The notes under the pieces were generated by a model. The model searched no databases. It saw only the letters and a list, made by a program, of their open reading frames with translations, and was not told where the DNA came from. The position numbers and the translations under genes were made by a program. A stretch of 64,000 bases of DNA from Trissonchulus latispiculum. Its lineage: Eukaryota; Nematoda; Enoplea; Enoplida; Ironidae. Shown here in pieces: positions 10,443-21,772 of this stretch (positions within the stretch are counted from its first letter, which is position 1; each line of letters starts with the position of its first letter). The stretch covers positions 1-64,000 of the forward strand of contig JASAND010012614.1 in NCBI GenBank assembly GCA_030248195.1, given 5' to 3'.

Positions 10443-10711
10443 ATGGATTATTTGGAAATTTTGAATGCTGGTTTGTTTCTTGATGTGGCTGCAAACAACA
10501 ACGAAGAAGAAAATGCGAATGTTCCTCGCCCTATCCGAAGAACATTTTTTGATCCTTTTACTGATCTTACTGATATGGAATTTCGAAGAAGGTTTCGGTT
10601 TTCAAAGCCCACTGTTTTAAACACTCTTTTGCCGTTGGTGACTGATGTTTCCTATGATTCAACTAGAAATGCAGCTGCTTCTCCTATGGAACAGTTGCTT
10701 GTCTTTTTAAG
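10443..10711 (+). pseudogene. HARBI1-like transposase, first exon only
   Basis: The 90-residue open stretch reads RRTFFDPFTDLTDMEFRRRF followed by FSKPTVLNTLLPLV and ends SPMEQLLVFLR. This is the N-terminal helical part of Harbinger transposases (F-x-R-F/Y-R-L-S-K-x-x-V, then a helix before the YFATG block). A good splice donor, AAG|GTAAGA at 10712, ends the exon just where the family usually continues with LRFLATG. No DDE catalytic domain follows in the 360 bp before the convergent Myb-like gene, so the enzyme has been removed by internal deletion. In complete elements the transposase cuts and joins DNA in the nucleus together with the Myb-like partner. Confidence 0.78.
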
Positions 10712-11071
10712 GTAAGAATTTTATGTAGCGAGAGTAGTTTGCTATTCTGGTATCGAATTTCGAAGTTGCTAATGTGTGTATGTGGGGCATGTAGTTACAA
10801 GAGTTGTGACAGTTTACTTGATATCAATTCAACAACTGCGTATACTCTGCGCGCTGTCCCCTAACTTCACAATTAGTCCCTGCCACACCGGGGAGTATGC
10901 TTGAATGCATAAGTCCAAACACGGATGGCTCGCTCGCTTAGTATTATATTTTGTACATCTAGGAGTGAAACATACAAGCATAAACCTTACCCAAATTTCA
11001 AGGACTATAATCTACTGCTGATCGAGCCCCGTTTGGACCCTATATCCACATAGGGACGGTGTGAGAGAGGG

Positions 11072-11879
11072 CTAATTGGGCCTGGGGGGTTTGGGCATTC
11101 GATAAGAGTTGCCTACTTTTTCAGATTTCTCGCGACATCGCTCCGATATCGGATCTGATTCGGGCACATTCGCGTCTCCACCACCAGTTTTCCGCCGCTC
11201 CTGCTTAGTCTGAAATAGATTAAGGAACAAGGAATACTTAGGAAAGCAAAACACATAAAGCATACTGGGCAGAGAAGGGGGAAAGACGGGGAAGGGGTGG
11301 AAATCTGGTATATACTTCAAGAAAGGGCACTAAAAAAGTAAAATCCGATGCCTAAATATTTGCCACTTTGCCACTTTTGCTGTGATTTTTTGATCGTATG
11401 CGAAACCACTTTCCTTCACATCTCCTGTGCCCGCAATCAGAAAAATCACAGGTTTGGTTGAGCAGTCACCATAGAATCAGATCAGTACACAAGAAAAGCA
11501 CTGTCAAGTGAACCCCGTGGTCAGAAACCGTAGTAAAATTTCTTTGCAATAGAATTTGGTTATGAATTTTATATTTACTTAAAGGTACCAAGGAATTTAC
11601 CTGTGCATCGTCCTTTTTGGCCTTTGCCATCAAAGCTTTGAACAGGTTCTTCAGTTGATCCACGGATCGAGCAGCCCGATCAGCTACTTTGCTATCCGAA
11701 TTAAAGGAAATTGCAATTTTTTCCCATGCCTTTTCCTTTTGAGTCAGAGTCCGCTGATCTTTTTTCACAGAAGTCAAAACACTCCTCAAAGTTGGATCGT
11801 CTTCCAGAATAGCAGTAAACAGCTCCTTTTCGTATTCCGTAAAATTAACAGAACGTTGTTTTTTATTATCGTCGCCCAT
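11072..11879 (-). CDS. Harbinger Myb/SANT-like DNA-binding protein, two exons
   Basis: Exon 1 (11879 down to 11601) starts ATG and encodes about 93 residues: NFTEYEKELFTAILEDDPTL, then QKEKAWEKIAISFNS and SVDQLKNLFKALMAKAKK. This is the trihelix pattern of Myb/SANT-like domains (Pfam Myb_DNA-bind_5 type) with the spaced aromatic/Trp positions. Exon 1 ends CAG|GTAAAT. A CTATTTCAG acceptor at 11210 opens exon 2 (11209 down to 11072), which continues in frame with TKQERRKTGGG, the usual tail of this family, and ends TAG after about 45 codons. The total is about 138 residues. In Harbinger elements this partner carries the transposase to the nucleus and binds the element ends. The frame is intact, so this gene could still be expressed although its transposase is gone. 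Intron joining is my inference. Confidence 0.8.
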
Positions 11880-12513
11880 TGATTTGGAAATTTGAGCCTA
11901 AACAGGAGAAATCAACAAAGAAGCAATAGACAAGTAACAATACTTAGCAATTTCGTTATTAGAAAATATAATTCCTTAATTTTTAAAGAGTTCAAAATTT
12001 CTTGAATAAGATGACAGCCCAATTTAATGGAGAAATATACTTTTTTCTCAAAAACTGATATATTTGATTTTTCAATTTTACACAGATTCACTGATAAAAA
12101 TCGCTACAAAAACGTAATACTGACTATTAAAAAACTGTAAGAAAATAGCAAGTAACACGGCAGCAAGTTTTTTTAGTCAAGTAGAACTGAAAACATGTGA
12201 AACAAATTCCTGTGAAACAAATTTTGCAAGTTACGAAACGTTTTATTTCATTGGATTTTGAGTAGGCGGGGCTTGTTATGATTGGTTGCCTGCTCAGACA
12301 CGTGATTAAGTTGGAGTATAACTGAAGAATAAGATAACCTTCAGCAAACCCTGAGCTCAAGCTCAGGGTTAGTTATTCTCCAACTTAGTTGAAGTATTGC
12401 AACGGAATAAAAGTTAACCCTGAGCTTGAGCTCAGGTGGAGAATAGTTAACTCCGAGTTAACTCAGGAATAGCTTAGCTCGGAACTAAGTTATTCCGATT
12501 TGGTGCAAGCGGC

Positions 12514-13623
12514 CGTAAGGGTAAAACGGTTAACGATATGTGATCCTTATTTAAAGACAAGTGTCTGGAACTGATCAGCTTGTACGTTCCTCGTAAAGTT
12601 AGTCGCTCAAAGATTCCAAGCAGGTATAAACATTCAGCGGCTGTGAAAAAGTTTCTAAATAAGAAAAAGAAAGCCTTTCGTAAATATAAAGACAGTACCA
12701 CGGAGGAATCCTTGCTGAGAGAATCGAAGTTTTTGAAACAGCCAAATTCTAAAAAGGTTTCAAGTTTGTCAATAGCTCACTTTCGTCCAGAGATAGTATA
12801 TCTATGTTGGTTGATAATCAAACTCAAATTACTGAACACCGTGCTATGTCAAATGTATTTGCTAAACGGTTTTCGTCAGTATTTGTTACGGATGATAATA
12901 CTATGCCCAATATTCCTGAGGTGTTAGTTAATGATGATGATATTCGACTGCTGGAAAATTTTGTTATTACGAGAAAACATGTGGAGGATGCTATTAAAAA
13001 AGTAAAAACCAAGTCCAGTGGGGGACCGGATGGTTTACCTGCCATTTTTCTCAAAAAATTTTCATCTCTCCTTTGCGCTCCTCTACAACTTATTTTTCAG
13101 AAATCTTTCAATGATGGTGAAATCCCCGTAGATTGGAAAACTGCCAAAGTCGTTCCCATTTACAAAGGGAAGGGAAATAGATCAGTTGCAGTAAACTATC
13201 GCCTTGTCAGCTTAACCTGTATTTGTTGCAAGTTGATGGAACATATACTTCGTAGTGTTTTGTACCGATACTTTGACGTTGCTCTTTTGTCAGATGTGCA
13301 ACACGGATTTAGGTCGGGCAGGTACACCCAGACACAGCTATTACACTGTCTTAGGGATTGGGTTATGGAAATAGATAAGAAAGTTCCAGTGGATGCCGTG
13401 TACATCGATATTAGCAAAGCCTTTGATACTGTTAGCCACTCAAAATTACTTTTCAAATTGATAAAGCACAAGATTCCTACTAAGTTTATTAAATGGATAG
13501 AATCCTTTCTATCAAACCGGTCTCAGGTTGTGACGGTGGGTGGGATCGATTCGCAACGTTCAAAAGTATTGAGTGGTGTTCCACAAGGTAGTGTTTTGGG
13601 TCCCTTACTGTTTCTAGTGTATA
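12514..13623 (+). pseudogene. LINE ORF2 fragment: linker and reverse transcriptase (fingers and palm, to motif before YADD)
   Basis: The segment continues the LINE with RKGKTVNDM, a TGA where intact copies have Trp, then FKDKCLELISLYVPRKV, and after a frame change near 12790 a long open stretch. That stretch holds SSGGPDGLPAIFLKKF, DWKTAKVVPIYKGKG, NYRLVSLTCICCK, DVQHGFRSGRYTQTQL, VYIDISKAFDTVSH (first catalytic Asp) and SGVPQGSVLGPLLFL. These are the ordered reverse transcriptase blocks of CR1/Jockey-type LINEs. The frame is cut at 13623 inside VYIND by the palindromic element; the catalytic YADD lies in the next fragment. Confidence 0.88.
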
Positions 13624-14786
13624 TGTTACGTACCGTATGAGATTTTGTACCGTATAATGCGGTACGGAAATTTTCGTACCGTATTAAACGGTACGTACCG
13701 TATAATACGGTACAACTTTTTCTGTACCGTATTAAATGGTACGTCCCGTATTATATTGTACGGTTAGTTTTTGTACCATATTGGCAAAGAACTGAATACT
13801 GCTGTTAATATTAAATAAAACAAATAATACAAATCTTGCAGTTTTGCATAATCACAGAATTATGTTATGTATGTACGTATGTTAAAATAATCATAGAATA
13901 ATAAATTAGTCAATTGCCACAATCTGCATGACTAAAAAATACAGAAACTTTACTCTTGCAATTCTTATTTCAATACGACTCTGAACTTCTAATTCTGTTA
14001 ATTCTATTAAATATTCTGAACATAAAAAGGGGAAATGCTTTTGCTTAAGGGAACGTAACTTTTGAAAATCAATGTTTTTACACAAAAAATGAAAATACAT
14101 ATAAGTTTTATTAATACAAAAGTTTTATTTATATTGAAGTAAATTTGTTTTAATTTTTAAATGTAAATTAAAGTATATATATAAATGTAAAGTAAATTTA
14201 ATTTAATTTAGTTAATGTAACCTGTATATGTGGGCAACTAGCATTATTTCGCTAAATAAAAATATACAAAAACAAATTTACTTCAATATAAGTAAAACGT
14301 TTGAAGGTTATGTTAGTGAAATGTTTGCTATGTTTAAAAATCTATTGTTTCTGAGGACACAGCCCCAGAGATTTATAAAGCACTTATAAAATAAAATTTT
14401 TTAAAACCTTTATATTTATTAGTTTATTTATTTGTATTTTCAAATTTTTAATAGAATTAGAAGTTCAGAGTGGTAGAAATAAGAATTGAAAGAGCAAAGT
14501 TTCTATAGTTTTAGTCGTGTAGATTGTGGCAATTGAATAATTTATAATTCTGTGATTATGCAAAACCGCAAAATTTGTATTATTTGTTTTATTTAATATT
14601 ATTTAACAGCAGTATTCAGTTCTTTGCCAATACGGTGCAAAACTAACCGTACAATATAATATGGGACGAACCGTTTAATACGGTACAGAAAAAGTTGTAC
14701 CGTATTATACGGTACGTACCGTTTAATACGGTACGAAAATTTCCGTACCGTATTATACGGTACAAAATCTCATACGGTACGTAACA
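13624..14786. mobile_element. Long-inverted-repeat element with TATA target duplication
   Basis: The 1163-bp element begins TGTTACGTACCGTATGAG and ends with its reverse complement, flanked by TATA at 13620-13623 and 14787-14790. Removing it and one TATA restores the LINE codons for VYINDVV. The terminal 150 bp consist of repeated CGTACCGTAT/AATACGGTACG units, themselves palindromic. Inverted similarity continues for roughly 400 bp on each side, including the CAGTTCTTTGCCAAT and TGCATAATCACAGAATTAT strings. No transposase frame is visible. Target and size resemble the elements at 38628-39720 and 53685-54791. Confidence 0.87.
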
Positions 14787-14790
14787 TATA

Positions 14791-15515
14791 TAAACGATGT
14801 TGTAAACCCTGTCGACTTTAGCAAAACACAGATATATGCTGACGATACTAAATTGTATCTCCCCTGTAAGACGGTTGCTGACTACGAGAAGTTTCTTAAA
14901 GATATAGATGGTGTTTTTAGGTGGGCAAAGGAAAACCAGTTAAAAATCGCTCTTAAAAAATGTGTGATGATGCATTTTGGGTTCAACAATCCGGGTCGAA
15001 ACTATGAAATCAGTAATGTTACTATTCCTTGTGTAGACAGCGTTCGAGCTTACCTTTTCTGAACAGTGCGAAAAAGTCCATGTTACTGCATCGGCTCGTG
15101 CTAACGCGATTTTTAAATGTTTTATTTCTCGGGATTGGGCTTTCTTGGTGGCTATGTTTGTAACGTATGTGAGACCTCTCCTCGAGTATAATTCTTCGGT
15201 CTGGAGTCCTTACACTAAAAAAGACATTATTTCGATCGAAAATGTTCAAAAAAGTATACGAAAAGATTTCCCGGTTTAAGGAATAAATCATGCTACGAAA
15301 GACTGAAAACTTTAGGTCTTGAAACGTTGGAATTACGCCGTATTAAGGCTGACCTCTGCCAGTGTTATCGTTTAGTGAATGGGCTTGATAAAGTTGACCT
15401 TACTGATTATATTATGTTCAGGGGTGAATCGGGTTTAAGGGCTCATAATTTGATGTTGCAGGCAGCTCCGTGTCGTAGAAACGAAAAAATGCACCATTTT
15501 TCAGTCAAAATTAGC
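14791..15515 (+). pseudogene. LINE ORF2 fragment: reverse transcriptase catalytic box and C-terminus
   Basis: Reading resumes with INDVVNPV and the catalytic block QIYADDTKLYLPC at about 14830, then FRWAKENQLKIALKKCVMM. After a stop near 15060 the homology continues in other frames: FLVAMFVTYVRPLLEYNSSV around 15145-15200 and ETLELRRIKADLCQCYRLVN at 15320-15380. These match the ordered C-terminal blocks of the intact LINE (SYVRPLLEYNS and RRLKTDL regions). Similarity fades near 15480-15515 before the conserved C-terminal VWNSLP block, so the 3' end is missing or replaced by the G-rich repeats that follow. Confidence 0.83.
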
Positions 15516-16622
15516 TAATTTGTTGGGTCTAAAAATCGTTGGGGAGGTGGTTCGGGAGGGGGTAGCCGAAAGTTGGGGGAGGTAAGTCAAAAAATCTGGG
15601 GGGGGGGTACAGTTGGTCGAAAATTTTGGGGGGATACCCGCCCCCCCCCAAGGAAACTATGATCCCAACCTTGCTTTCGGAGGTGTTAGTCAAGTTGTCG
15701 AATGTCAGAAATTTCGGTAAACACGATGTCGGTAGAAGTAGAAATATTTCTGGAGATTTGAACATAGCCAAAACCTGATAATTTGATGCTATAATTTTAT
15801 GATATAGATTAATTTGCTTTGAAACCTACTTTTCGCTAACTCAATCATATTTCTTACTTTATCAGACTATTTCCCGTCCGCCCATCGAGAACAGTCTGGG
15901 CTGAGTATAAAAACTCAAAACCTGGTGAAGTACGGGATCATATCCTTGCTGGGGTAAGATTTTCTAACTATCATATTTATGCGTTTAAAGTGATTTCTCA
16001 TTGATAGGTTAAATAATAGAAGTTCTTTTTTTACGTATTAATGCAAACATAATGAAAACTAAATGGTGATAATTTTGTGGTAATAATTGCTTGGCTTTCT
16101 GTTAAGACATGTGGTCGGGGCTTGCCTGGCCTGAAGATAAATAATACAACCAATTTTTATAACCGTCACTGTCACTCTTTAATAAAATTTTAAGAAGAGT
16201 TACCCGCTTCCCCCATATTTTTGTCTTACCCTCCCCAACTTCCAGCTACATTCTGAAGCCCCCCAGCGTTATTTGGACCCAAAAAAGGTTAGCTAAATTT
16301 GGCGGAAAAATGGTCATCTTTAAAATATTTTTCTCAAATGTTGACATAAATCACTTTAAAAAATAGGTGTACCTTGAGAAAAAGTTGCGGGTGGGGGTAG
16401 CCGAAATTAGGTTGGGTTGGGTCAGCCGTTTTTGCGATACCCCCCCCCCCCTTCAAAGGAAACTATGGTGAGCCCCCCCCACCCCAAATCTCTCCGTTAC
16501 AGCTATATACATATGCTATGGGGGGTTTGTCAAAAATTCTGGGAGGTGGTAGAAAATTTTGGGGGGAGTACCCCCCCAAACCCCCCTCCGCAAGAGACTA
16601 TGGGGGGGGTCTCACAGGGCAC
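15516..16622. repeat. G-run/C-run-rich repeat block
   Basis: Two related segments (about 15540-15665 and 16385-16470) share GGGGTAGCCGAAA, a GATACCC run of C and AGGAAACTATG. A third variant at 16550-16620 has GGGGGGAGTACCCCCCC and AAGAGACTATGGG. The inverted strings TTAGCTAATTT near 15515 and its complement near 16290 suggest element ends. No protein or RNA gene is seen. Confidence 0.5.
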
Positions 16623-17170
16623 CAGTGGCGGATCCAGGATTTTGAAAAGGGGGGGGGGGCCGCTCAAAAATTTTTCCGGGGGGGGGGGGTAACCAAATTT
16701 TTCCGGGAGGGGGGGGGGGGTTAAAATTTCTTTTTCAATGAACAAAATATTTTTACAAAATTAAAATTGTGTATGGAAAGGGTAGTTAACGTGCCAATTT
16801 GAAAACAACTATATCCCGTGAGTGAAGCAAAGCATGGACAATTTACACAACAAGCACACGGGGGATCTGGGAGGCTAGCCCTCCTGAAGTTAAGGAATTT
16901 TTTGAAATTGGAAAGAATCCGTCGTGCAATTTTTTAAAAAGATTAAATAAATAAAATGGAGATATATACGTACATATAGTATAGTAACTTACGAAATGAA
17001 AGACTTGCAGTAAAATAGTATAGACAAGGAATGGTGACAATAAACAGGACAAGTTTACAAGGGCAAGAAAGATAATGTGCAAAACGGGGGGTCTGGGGGG
17101 CGGAGCCCCCCAGAAGTTGAAGAATTTTTTGAAATCGTGGAAAATTCAGCAATTCAAATGTTTAAAAAGA
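16623..17170. repeat. hAT-like end (CAGTGGCGGATCC) followed by two hairpin modules
   Basis: CAGTGGCGGATCCAGGATTT at 16623 is the same terminus as the complete element at 18694-19394, but no inverted partner was found nearby. Downstream, GGGAGGCTAGCCCTCC at 16869 and GGGGGGCGGAGCCCCCC at 17095 are hairpins, each followed by GAAGTT-AAG-AATTTTTTGAAAT. The stretch is probably a truncated hAT-like element. Confidence 0.5.
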
Positions 17171-17424
17171 ATAAAAGAGTAGTTAAGACTTAAAATGAGA
17201 TATTGAGTTGTATAATCGATCAGTGGAAAACCAAAACGAAACGGGAATTGGATGCTTTTCTGAATTTTTCACTTACACAATTTATTCTAGAGCACTTTTA
17301 GAAGCTGCCAATTATCAATCCTGCAATAAAATGAAGGCGTTGAGTACAATTATATACATACAAAACAGGAAAGGAAACAAAATAGAAGACACTTTAACAG
17401 ACAGAAGTTCTGTCACAGAACTAC

Positions 17425-17425
<1 letters not shown>

Positions 17426-17459
<34 letters not shown>
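17426..17459. repeat. (TA)17 microsatellite
   Basis: An uninterrupted TA run of 34 bp. Similar shorter TA runs occur throughout the window, often at element insertion sites. Confidence 0.9.
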
Positions 17460-17461
<2 letters not shown>

Positions 17462-17464
17462 ATA

Positions 17465-17905
17465 CATGGGCAAGGTCTCTCTTCACAGGGTGTACCAGAA
17501 ATTATATTACGCGGTCCCCCTTCGCACATCGGGGGGGAGGCGTGCGACGTGAAGAGGGGAGGTCTGTAGACTAGCAGCGATAGCACATTTTCAAAGTATG
17601 TATTAGCAAGTATGCAGCCCCGACTAGCAATTCTCACTAGTTTTCATTCATTTCACAGATTGTAATTTGCAATCGAAGCTCTTAAAATTTTCCGCATTCT
17701 TGTACAAACTAAATCAGGACAATATTCGTTAATTATAACCTAGTTTTTCTGAATAATTTATGCTAAATTGCGCAAGTCTGACATTATAATTAAACAGCGT
17801 TCGCTTCGCTCGCGCTGCGCGGTCCCCCTGATTTTGCTTGCGCACTGCGCGGTCCCCTCAACAATCAGGGTGTACCTGGTACACTCTCAGTACACCCCTT
17901 GCGCA
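17465..17905 (+). repeat. Dispersed repeat R1, copy 1
   Basis: The segment starts with CTCTCTTCACAGGGTGTACC and includes GCGGTCCCCCTTCGCACA, a run of G, and near its end CTGATTTTGCTTGCGCACTG and CAGGGTGTACCTGGTACAC. The same blocks in the same order and spacing occur at 39985-40390. It has no coding potential I can recognise. Confidence 0.75.
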
Positions 17906-18389
17906 TGTATGATATATACGTAATAAAACAGCACAGAAGTATATATAAGTGCGCCGCAGGCGAAATTTTTTAAAAAAATTGTGAAATTTATTAAAATTAT
18001 GCTTAATTTTCACTCAAAGTATGCATATAAACAGCTGAAAAATTTTTCTAGGGGGGGCCCGGAATGTCATTAAAGGGGTAATAATTTTATAACTCGAAAG
18101 TAAGGTCATGCTCAACACTCAATACTGAGTCAGAAAGTCCATAAAACTGTTGAAAACTAGTTGTTTCTCGCTATAACGAAGACCAAGACTTCGAACATTT
18201 TTGCAAAGTTTACCTTAAAAATAACTGATATTTGGCGAATTTTTCGAGCGTTCGGCGCGACAATACATATACCTCCTCCCCGGCCCCAGTTGGGGCGGTG
18301 GAGGTGGTTTGGAAAAATGGCTGAGAGGTAGGGGTTACCCCCAAACCTACATACAATTACATCATACGTACCACCTGTTTGGGTCGGGG

Positions 18390-19709
18390 CATAGGTGTGG
18401 CTGGGCAAAAAATCTGGGGGGGGGGTTCCGACGGAGGGTGGGGGACCCCTCCTAAATTTTCGATTTTATGCCATTTTTGGCCAAAAATCTGGGGGGGGGG
18501 TACCAAAAATCTGAAAATCTGGGGGGGTCGCCAAAATTTGTCATTTTGGTGGGGGGGCCCCCCAACACATCTATGGGTTGGGGGGGGGAGTGAAAAGTCC
18601 AAATCTGGCATGGGGGGGTCTCAAAAATCGGAAATTTTCAAAAAAACTACCCAAACTGTACCCAAATTTTTTCAGCTAAAAATGCCTTTTTTGCAGTGGC
18701 GGATCCAGGATTTTGTAAAGGGAGGGGCCCCAGCTCAAAGGGTTCAGGATAACGCCAGAATTGCGAATATGTGCTAACCCTGAGATCTTTAAACGTCTTT
18801 CGACAGTATACAGAGATAGTTCTAAGTTGTGATTCCTAATTCTAGAACTACTGCAACTAATTCAATGTTCTGCAACTGTTGAGATCAAAAAAACCAATTT
18901 TGTCTGCCCAGTCTGTGTCAATATGTCACGTTCAGATTAAATTCTTCGGTTTGCGCGGTTTAAAACTGTTTTGGCAAAAAGAATTTTGTCAAACGTGCCA
19001 AACGAGAACCACGCCGAAGGCGTGCGCGTGCCCATCACCGCGCGAAAAGTACTCAAGTCAAAAGATAGAGGAGACTTTGCTGATTCAGAAAATACTAATC
19101 TTAACGCATACATTGCGTCGTTAACAAGTTATGAGCTTTTAAAGTTGATTGTTTAAGTTTTTCCACTATGTCCATACGATGGTGTCTATGTGAATTTTTG
19201 CAGTCCTTGATATTGCAAGCTCAGTATATATAATATCGCAATCTGCTGAATATTGGCTGAAACTAATTGAAATGCAATTTTGCGTGCCCTTAAAAGAAAA
19301 TTTACGACGGGGGGGGTCCAGAATCTTAAAGGGAGTGGCCCAAATCGCAAAGGGGGGGCAGGGCTCCCGGGCCCTCCCCCTGGATCCGCCACTGCTTTTT
19401 TGGACATAAAATCGACTATTTTTGATATAAATCTAGTAAAAAACCACTTGTATTGTGTTTTAAAACCTATTTTTTAGCGTTTTATACCATTTCTAGCCAA
19501 TTTTTCATAAAATTTTTGAAAATTGCAAAAAGTTTTGCAAAAATTTTGCATTTTTCTCTTGTTTGGACTCCATTTTAAGGCGGGAGGGGGGTCTGAGCTA
19601 GCCTTAGTTGGGAGGGGAGTAGTCGACGTGGGGTAGGGGCGGGGGCGGGGGGTTTGGGCTTCTCGTGGGGGGTCTCACAGGGGGTAAACTGTAGCCTGGT
19701 ACACCTATG
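18390..19709. mobile_element. G-run-rich inverted-repeat element with CATAGGTGT ends
   Basis: CATAGGTGTGGCTGGGC at 18390 is mirrored by GCCTGGTACACCTATG ending at 19709. The interior has repeated CTGGGGGGG-ACCAAAAATC patterns. A complete hAT-like element (18694-19394) is nested inside. No target duplication was identified, so the edges are tentative. Confidence 0.5.
18694..19394. mobile_element. Non-autonomous hAT-like element, 701 bp, 8-bp duplication
   Basis: Ends CAGTGGCGGATCCAGG and CCTGGATCCGCCACTG are perfect inverted repeats. CTTTTTTG flanks both sides (18686-18693 and 19395-19402), an exact 8-bp target duplication as hAT transposases make. The interior has no transposase frame. Confidence 0.92.
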
Positions 19710-19818
19710 ATCTATGTTCGACAAGACAAAGCTTTTGGGGATTTTTTGATTTTTTTGAATGCTGATTTTACTAAGAGAAGAGGTTTTCCTTATGATGTGC
19801 TACTACAATAGCTGTATT

Positions 19819-20694
19819 ATAGGGGAGCGCGAGAGCGCTCCCCTATAATATGGGTGTAAAAGGCTCAGTGCGGCCCTTGGAGACCCGTTCGAGCTCCGTG
19901 CCAGCTAAATATATACTCAACGAAACTGGACAATTTTGGTATCGTTGGAATCTACACGACGAGTACTACAAGTCGCAAAAAAGTTTTGGTCAAAATTTCC
20001 AACTTTGAAAATTTTCGCTTCCGGGCAAGGTAGGTCCGTTTGTTTTTTTCCGTGTAAGTCACGCTTGGAAAAATGCAATTTTCTGTCGCAGTGTTAGAAC
20101 GATCTGGGCATTTTCAGCAGGTGAAGTTTGGTTTTTCTGAACGTATATACCCCGAAAGTGAACCTATTTGATATTTTTTCGCTGCCCGGCCCGACCGGCC
20201 ACCTGTACGGCCGGCCAAAAGTGGACTTGGCGCTAAAATGGCCAAAAATGGCCAATTTTTTGTCAAACTTACAGGACTCAGGGAAGACGCTGGCTAGAGA
20301 GACGTGGTTTGTTGCATAAGGATCTACGGAATGTTTATATGTCCTAACGAGGGCGATTTTTGATATCTGGCCAGGATCGTTCTGGCGGCCGGCCCAAAGT
20401 TGGTCCGGCCAAATGGCCATTTTCGGAAAATTTCTAAGTCCCAACTCTACCGAAAATAGTAAAAAATAGGCCTAAATATGCTGTTTTGGGCCATTTAGTG
20501 GGACGCATATAAGGGTTATCGGGGTCGCTGAACACGATGAGCATAGTCGCAGCGCTGTGCGGTGCTGCTATCGTACTGTACTACTATGCAACAACCATAG
20601 CACGCTGTCTGTAGACTTACTGTAAACGGCTGAACATATGAAACTTGGCGAAAATAATGTCTGTAGTAAGGGGGAACTGTAGCTATGTTAATTG
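19819..20694 (+). mobile_element. Hairpin-headed repeat R2, copy A (Helentron/HINE-like)
   Basis: It begins with the perfect hairpin AGGGGAGCGC-GAGA-GCGCTCCCCT and continues TGGGTGTAAAAGGCTCAG. Further in it holds CGGCCGGCCAAA motifs and GGGGTCGCTGAACACGATGA. Copy B at 22153-23022 matches along the whole length. A terminal hairpin with an adjoining 150-bp-class tandem array (seen after copy B) recalls Helentron-associated elements, which is inference. A weak B-box-like CGTTCGAGCTCC lies about 70 bases in. Confidence 0.6.
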
Positions 20695-20780
20695 CTAGGT
20701 CAAGACGGTGAGGATTTGTTCAGACTTGGGATTGGGAATAAAAGTAAAGAGTCGGTAGGCACGATGGTAAGAGGTCGTCG

Positions 20781-21503
20781 CAGGGTTTTTTGTGGTCGCC
20801 GAACTTTAGGCCAAATGGCCTCAACGACTCAAATTTTTTAGGCCATCAGCCAAAAAATTTAGGCCATCCAAATTTTGTTAATTTTTAGGTTGTGCGTTAT
20901 TGTACGCATTGTTAAAATTACAGTTATATATCATGTATTCACGCGTTATATATTCAAAAATCGCTGTTTAACAACAAAAATTGCAATCGTCACTGTTTAA
21001 CACACTAGAAAAACAACGTTTTTACCTTAAAATGGCAAAAACAACCTTGTTAGCATAGAAATAATAGTGCACGACAGTATTAATGAATTATATAATGAAT
21101 TTTTATTGAAAATTAAAACAGGTAGGAGCATACGAGTATGAGCCAAAGAAAGAAAATTTAAACTAATAGAAATAAAGTTAAACTACTTACTAAAATTGCA
21201 TTTCTTCGATGAAATAATAGTAGATGAAATTATAACTTGAATGTGAATTTTTAAGTGCAAATAAACAATGTAACTAGTTGGCGGTTGGCGCAGCCCAGAA
21301 ATACAAGGGAAAATGTATAAAGTCGCGCCGCCGAAGGCGCGAAAAATTTTTTAGAAAATTGTTGTTTTTACTTAAAAAAGAATAAAATTTAACTGGGTAT
21401 TCGTCGAAAAATTTAGGCCAAATGGCCTCAACGGCCAAAATTCTTTAGGCCATCGACTCATAAATTTAGGCCATGGCCTAAGCTATGGCCTAAAAAAACC
21501 TTG
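20781..21503. mobile_element. Non-autonomous hAT-like element, 723 bp, AGGCCAT motif
   Basis: It starts CAGGGTTTTTTGTGG and ends CTAAAAAAACCTTG. GGTCGTCG occurs exactly on both sides (20773-20780 and 21504-21511), giving an 8-bp duplication. Both subterminal regions repeat TTTAGGCCAT and GGCCAAATGGCC. A GC hairpin (CGCGCC/GGCGCG, 21324-21341) followed by GAAAAATTTTTTAGAAAATT lies in the interior. Confidence 0.9.
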
Positions 21504-21519
21504 GGTCGTCGTGATGTCA

Positions 21520-21772
21520 AGCCGTTGAAACCACGGCAGCGAGCGTCAATACGAGCCCAAGAGAAACGTGGCAGCTCATATTAGCCAGTTACAGCTTGTC
21601 CTTTACCGATTTAGATGCTGGCTCATATTAGACGTTTTAAATCTTGTCCCCTTGACATATTTAAATGTTGACCATCATTGCTTATATTGCATTTTACATG
21701 CGACTGCAAGGAGCATTTTTCCTATTTGTTATATATGTAATTATGTAGTATTACGAGCACCACTACATATAG
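21520..21772 (+). repeat. Left part of repeat R3, split by a hAT-like insertion
   Basis: The segment has CAGCTCATATTAG, repeated TTTAAATCTTGTCC blocks and ends of the type CATGCGACTGCAAGGAGCATT. It stops at 21772, where a CAGGGCTGCC terminus begins. The flank after that element (30605 onward) continues the same repeat, judged by the undisturbed relative at 25283-25360. Confidence 0.6.

Larger units (their letters stand above)
10247..12509. mobile_element. Internally deleted PIF/Harbinger transposon
   Basis: The element starts TTGCACCAATGGAGAATAAC and ends with the inverted ATTTGGTGCAAG. It is flanked by CGGC on both sides (10243-10246 and 12510-12513). Taking CGGC once restores the LINE reading NTGRKGKT, which fixes the boundaries within a base or two; Harbinger usually duplicates 3 bp, so a GGC duplication is also possible. 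Inside lie the first exon of a HARBI1-like transposase on the plus strand and a two-exon Myb-like gene on the minus strand, the standard Harbinger gene pair. The DDE catalytic exons are missing. Both subterminal regions are rich in inverted GGTTAAC and GAATAAC/GTTATTC motifs. Confidence 0.87.
9411..15515 (+). mobile_element. 5'-truncated CR1/Jockey-like LINE, split by two later insertions
   Basis: Three pieces (9411-10246, 12514-13623, 14791-15515) together encode the same order of motifs as the intact LINE at 33203-37760. Similarity to that LINE begins at GGCCAGG near 9412, which corresponds to the region just after ORF1 of the intact copy. The copy therefore lacks ORF1, as expected from 5' truncation during target-primed reverse transcription. 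A Harbinger element separates pieces one and two and a palindromic element separates pieces two and three. A TGA in place of the Trp codon near 12540, a frame change near 12790 and further frame damage after 15060 show independent decay. Confidence 0.88.
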
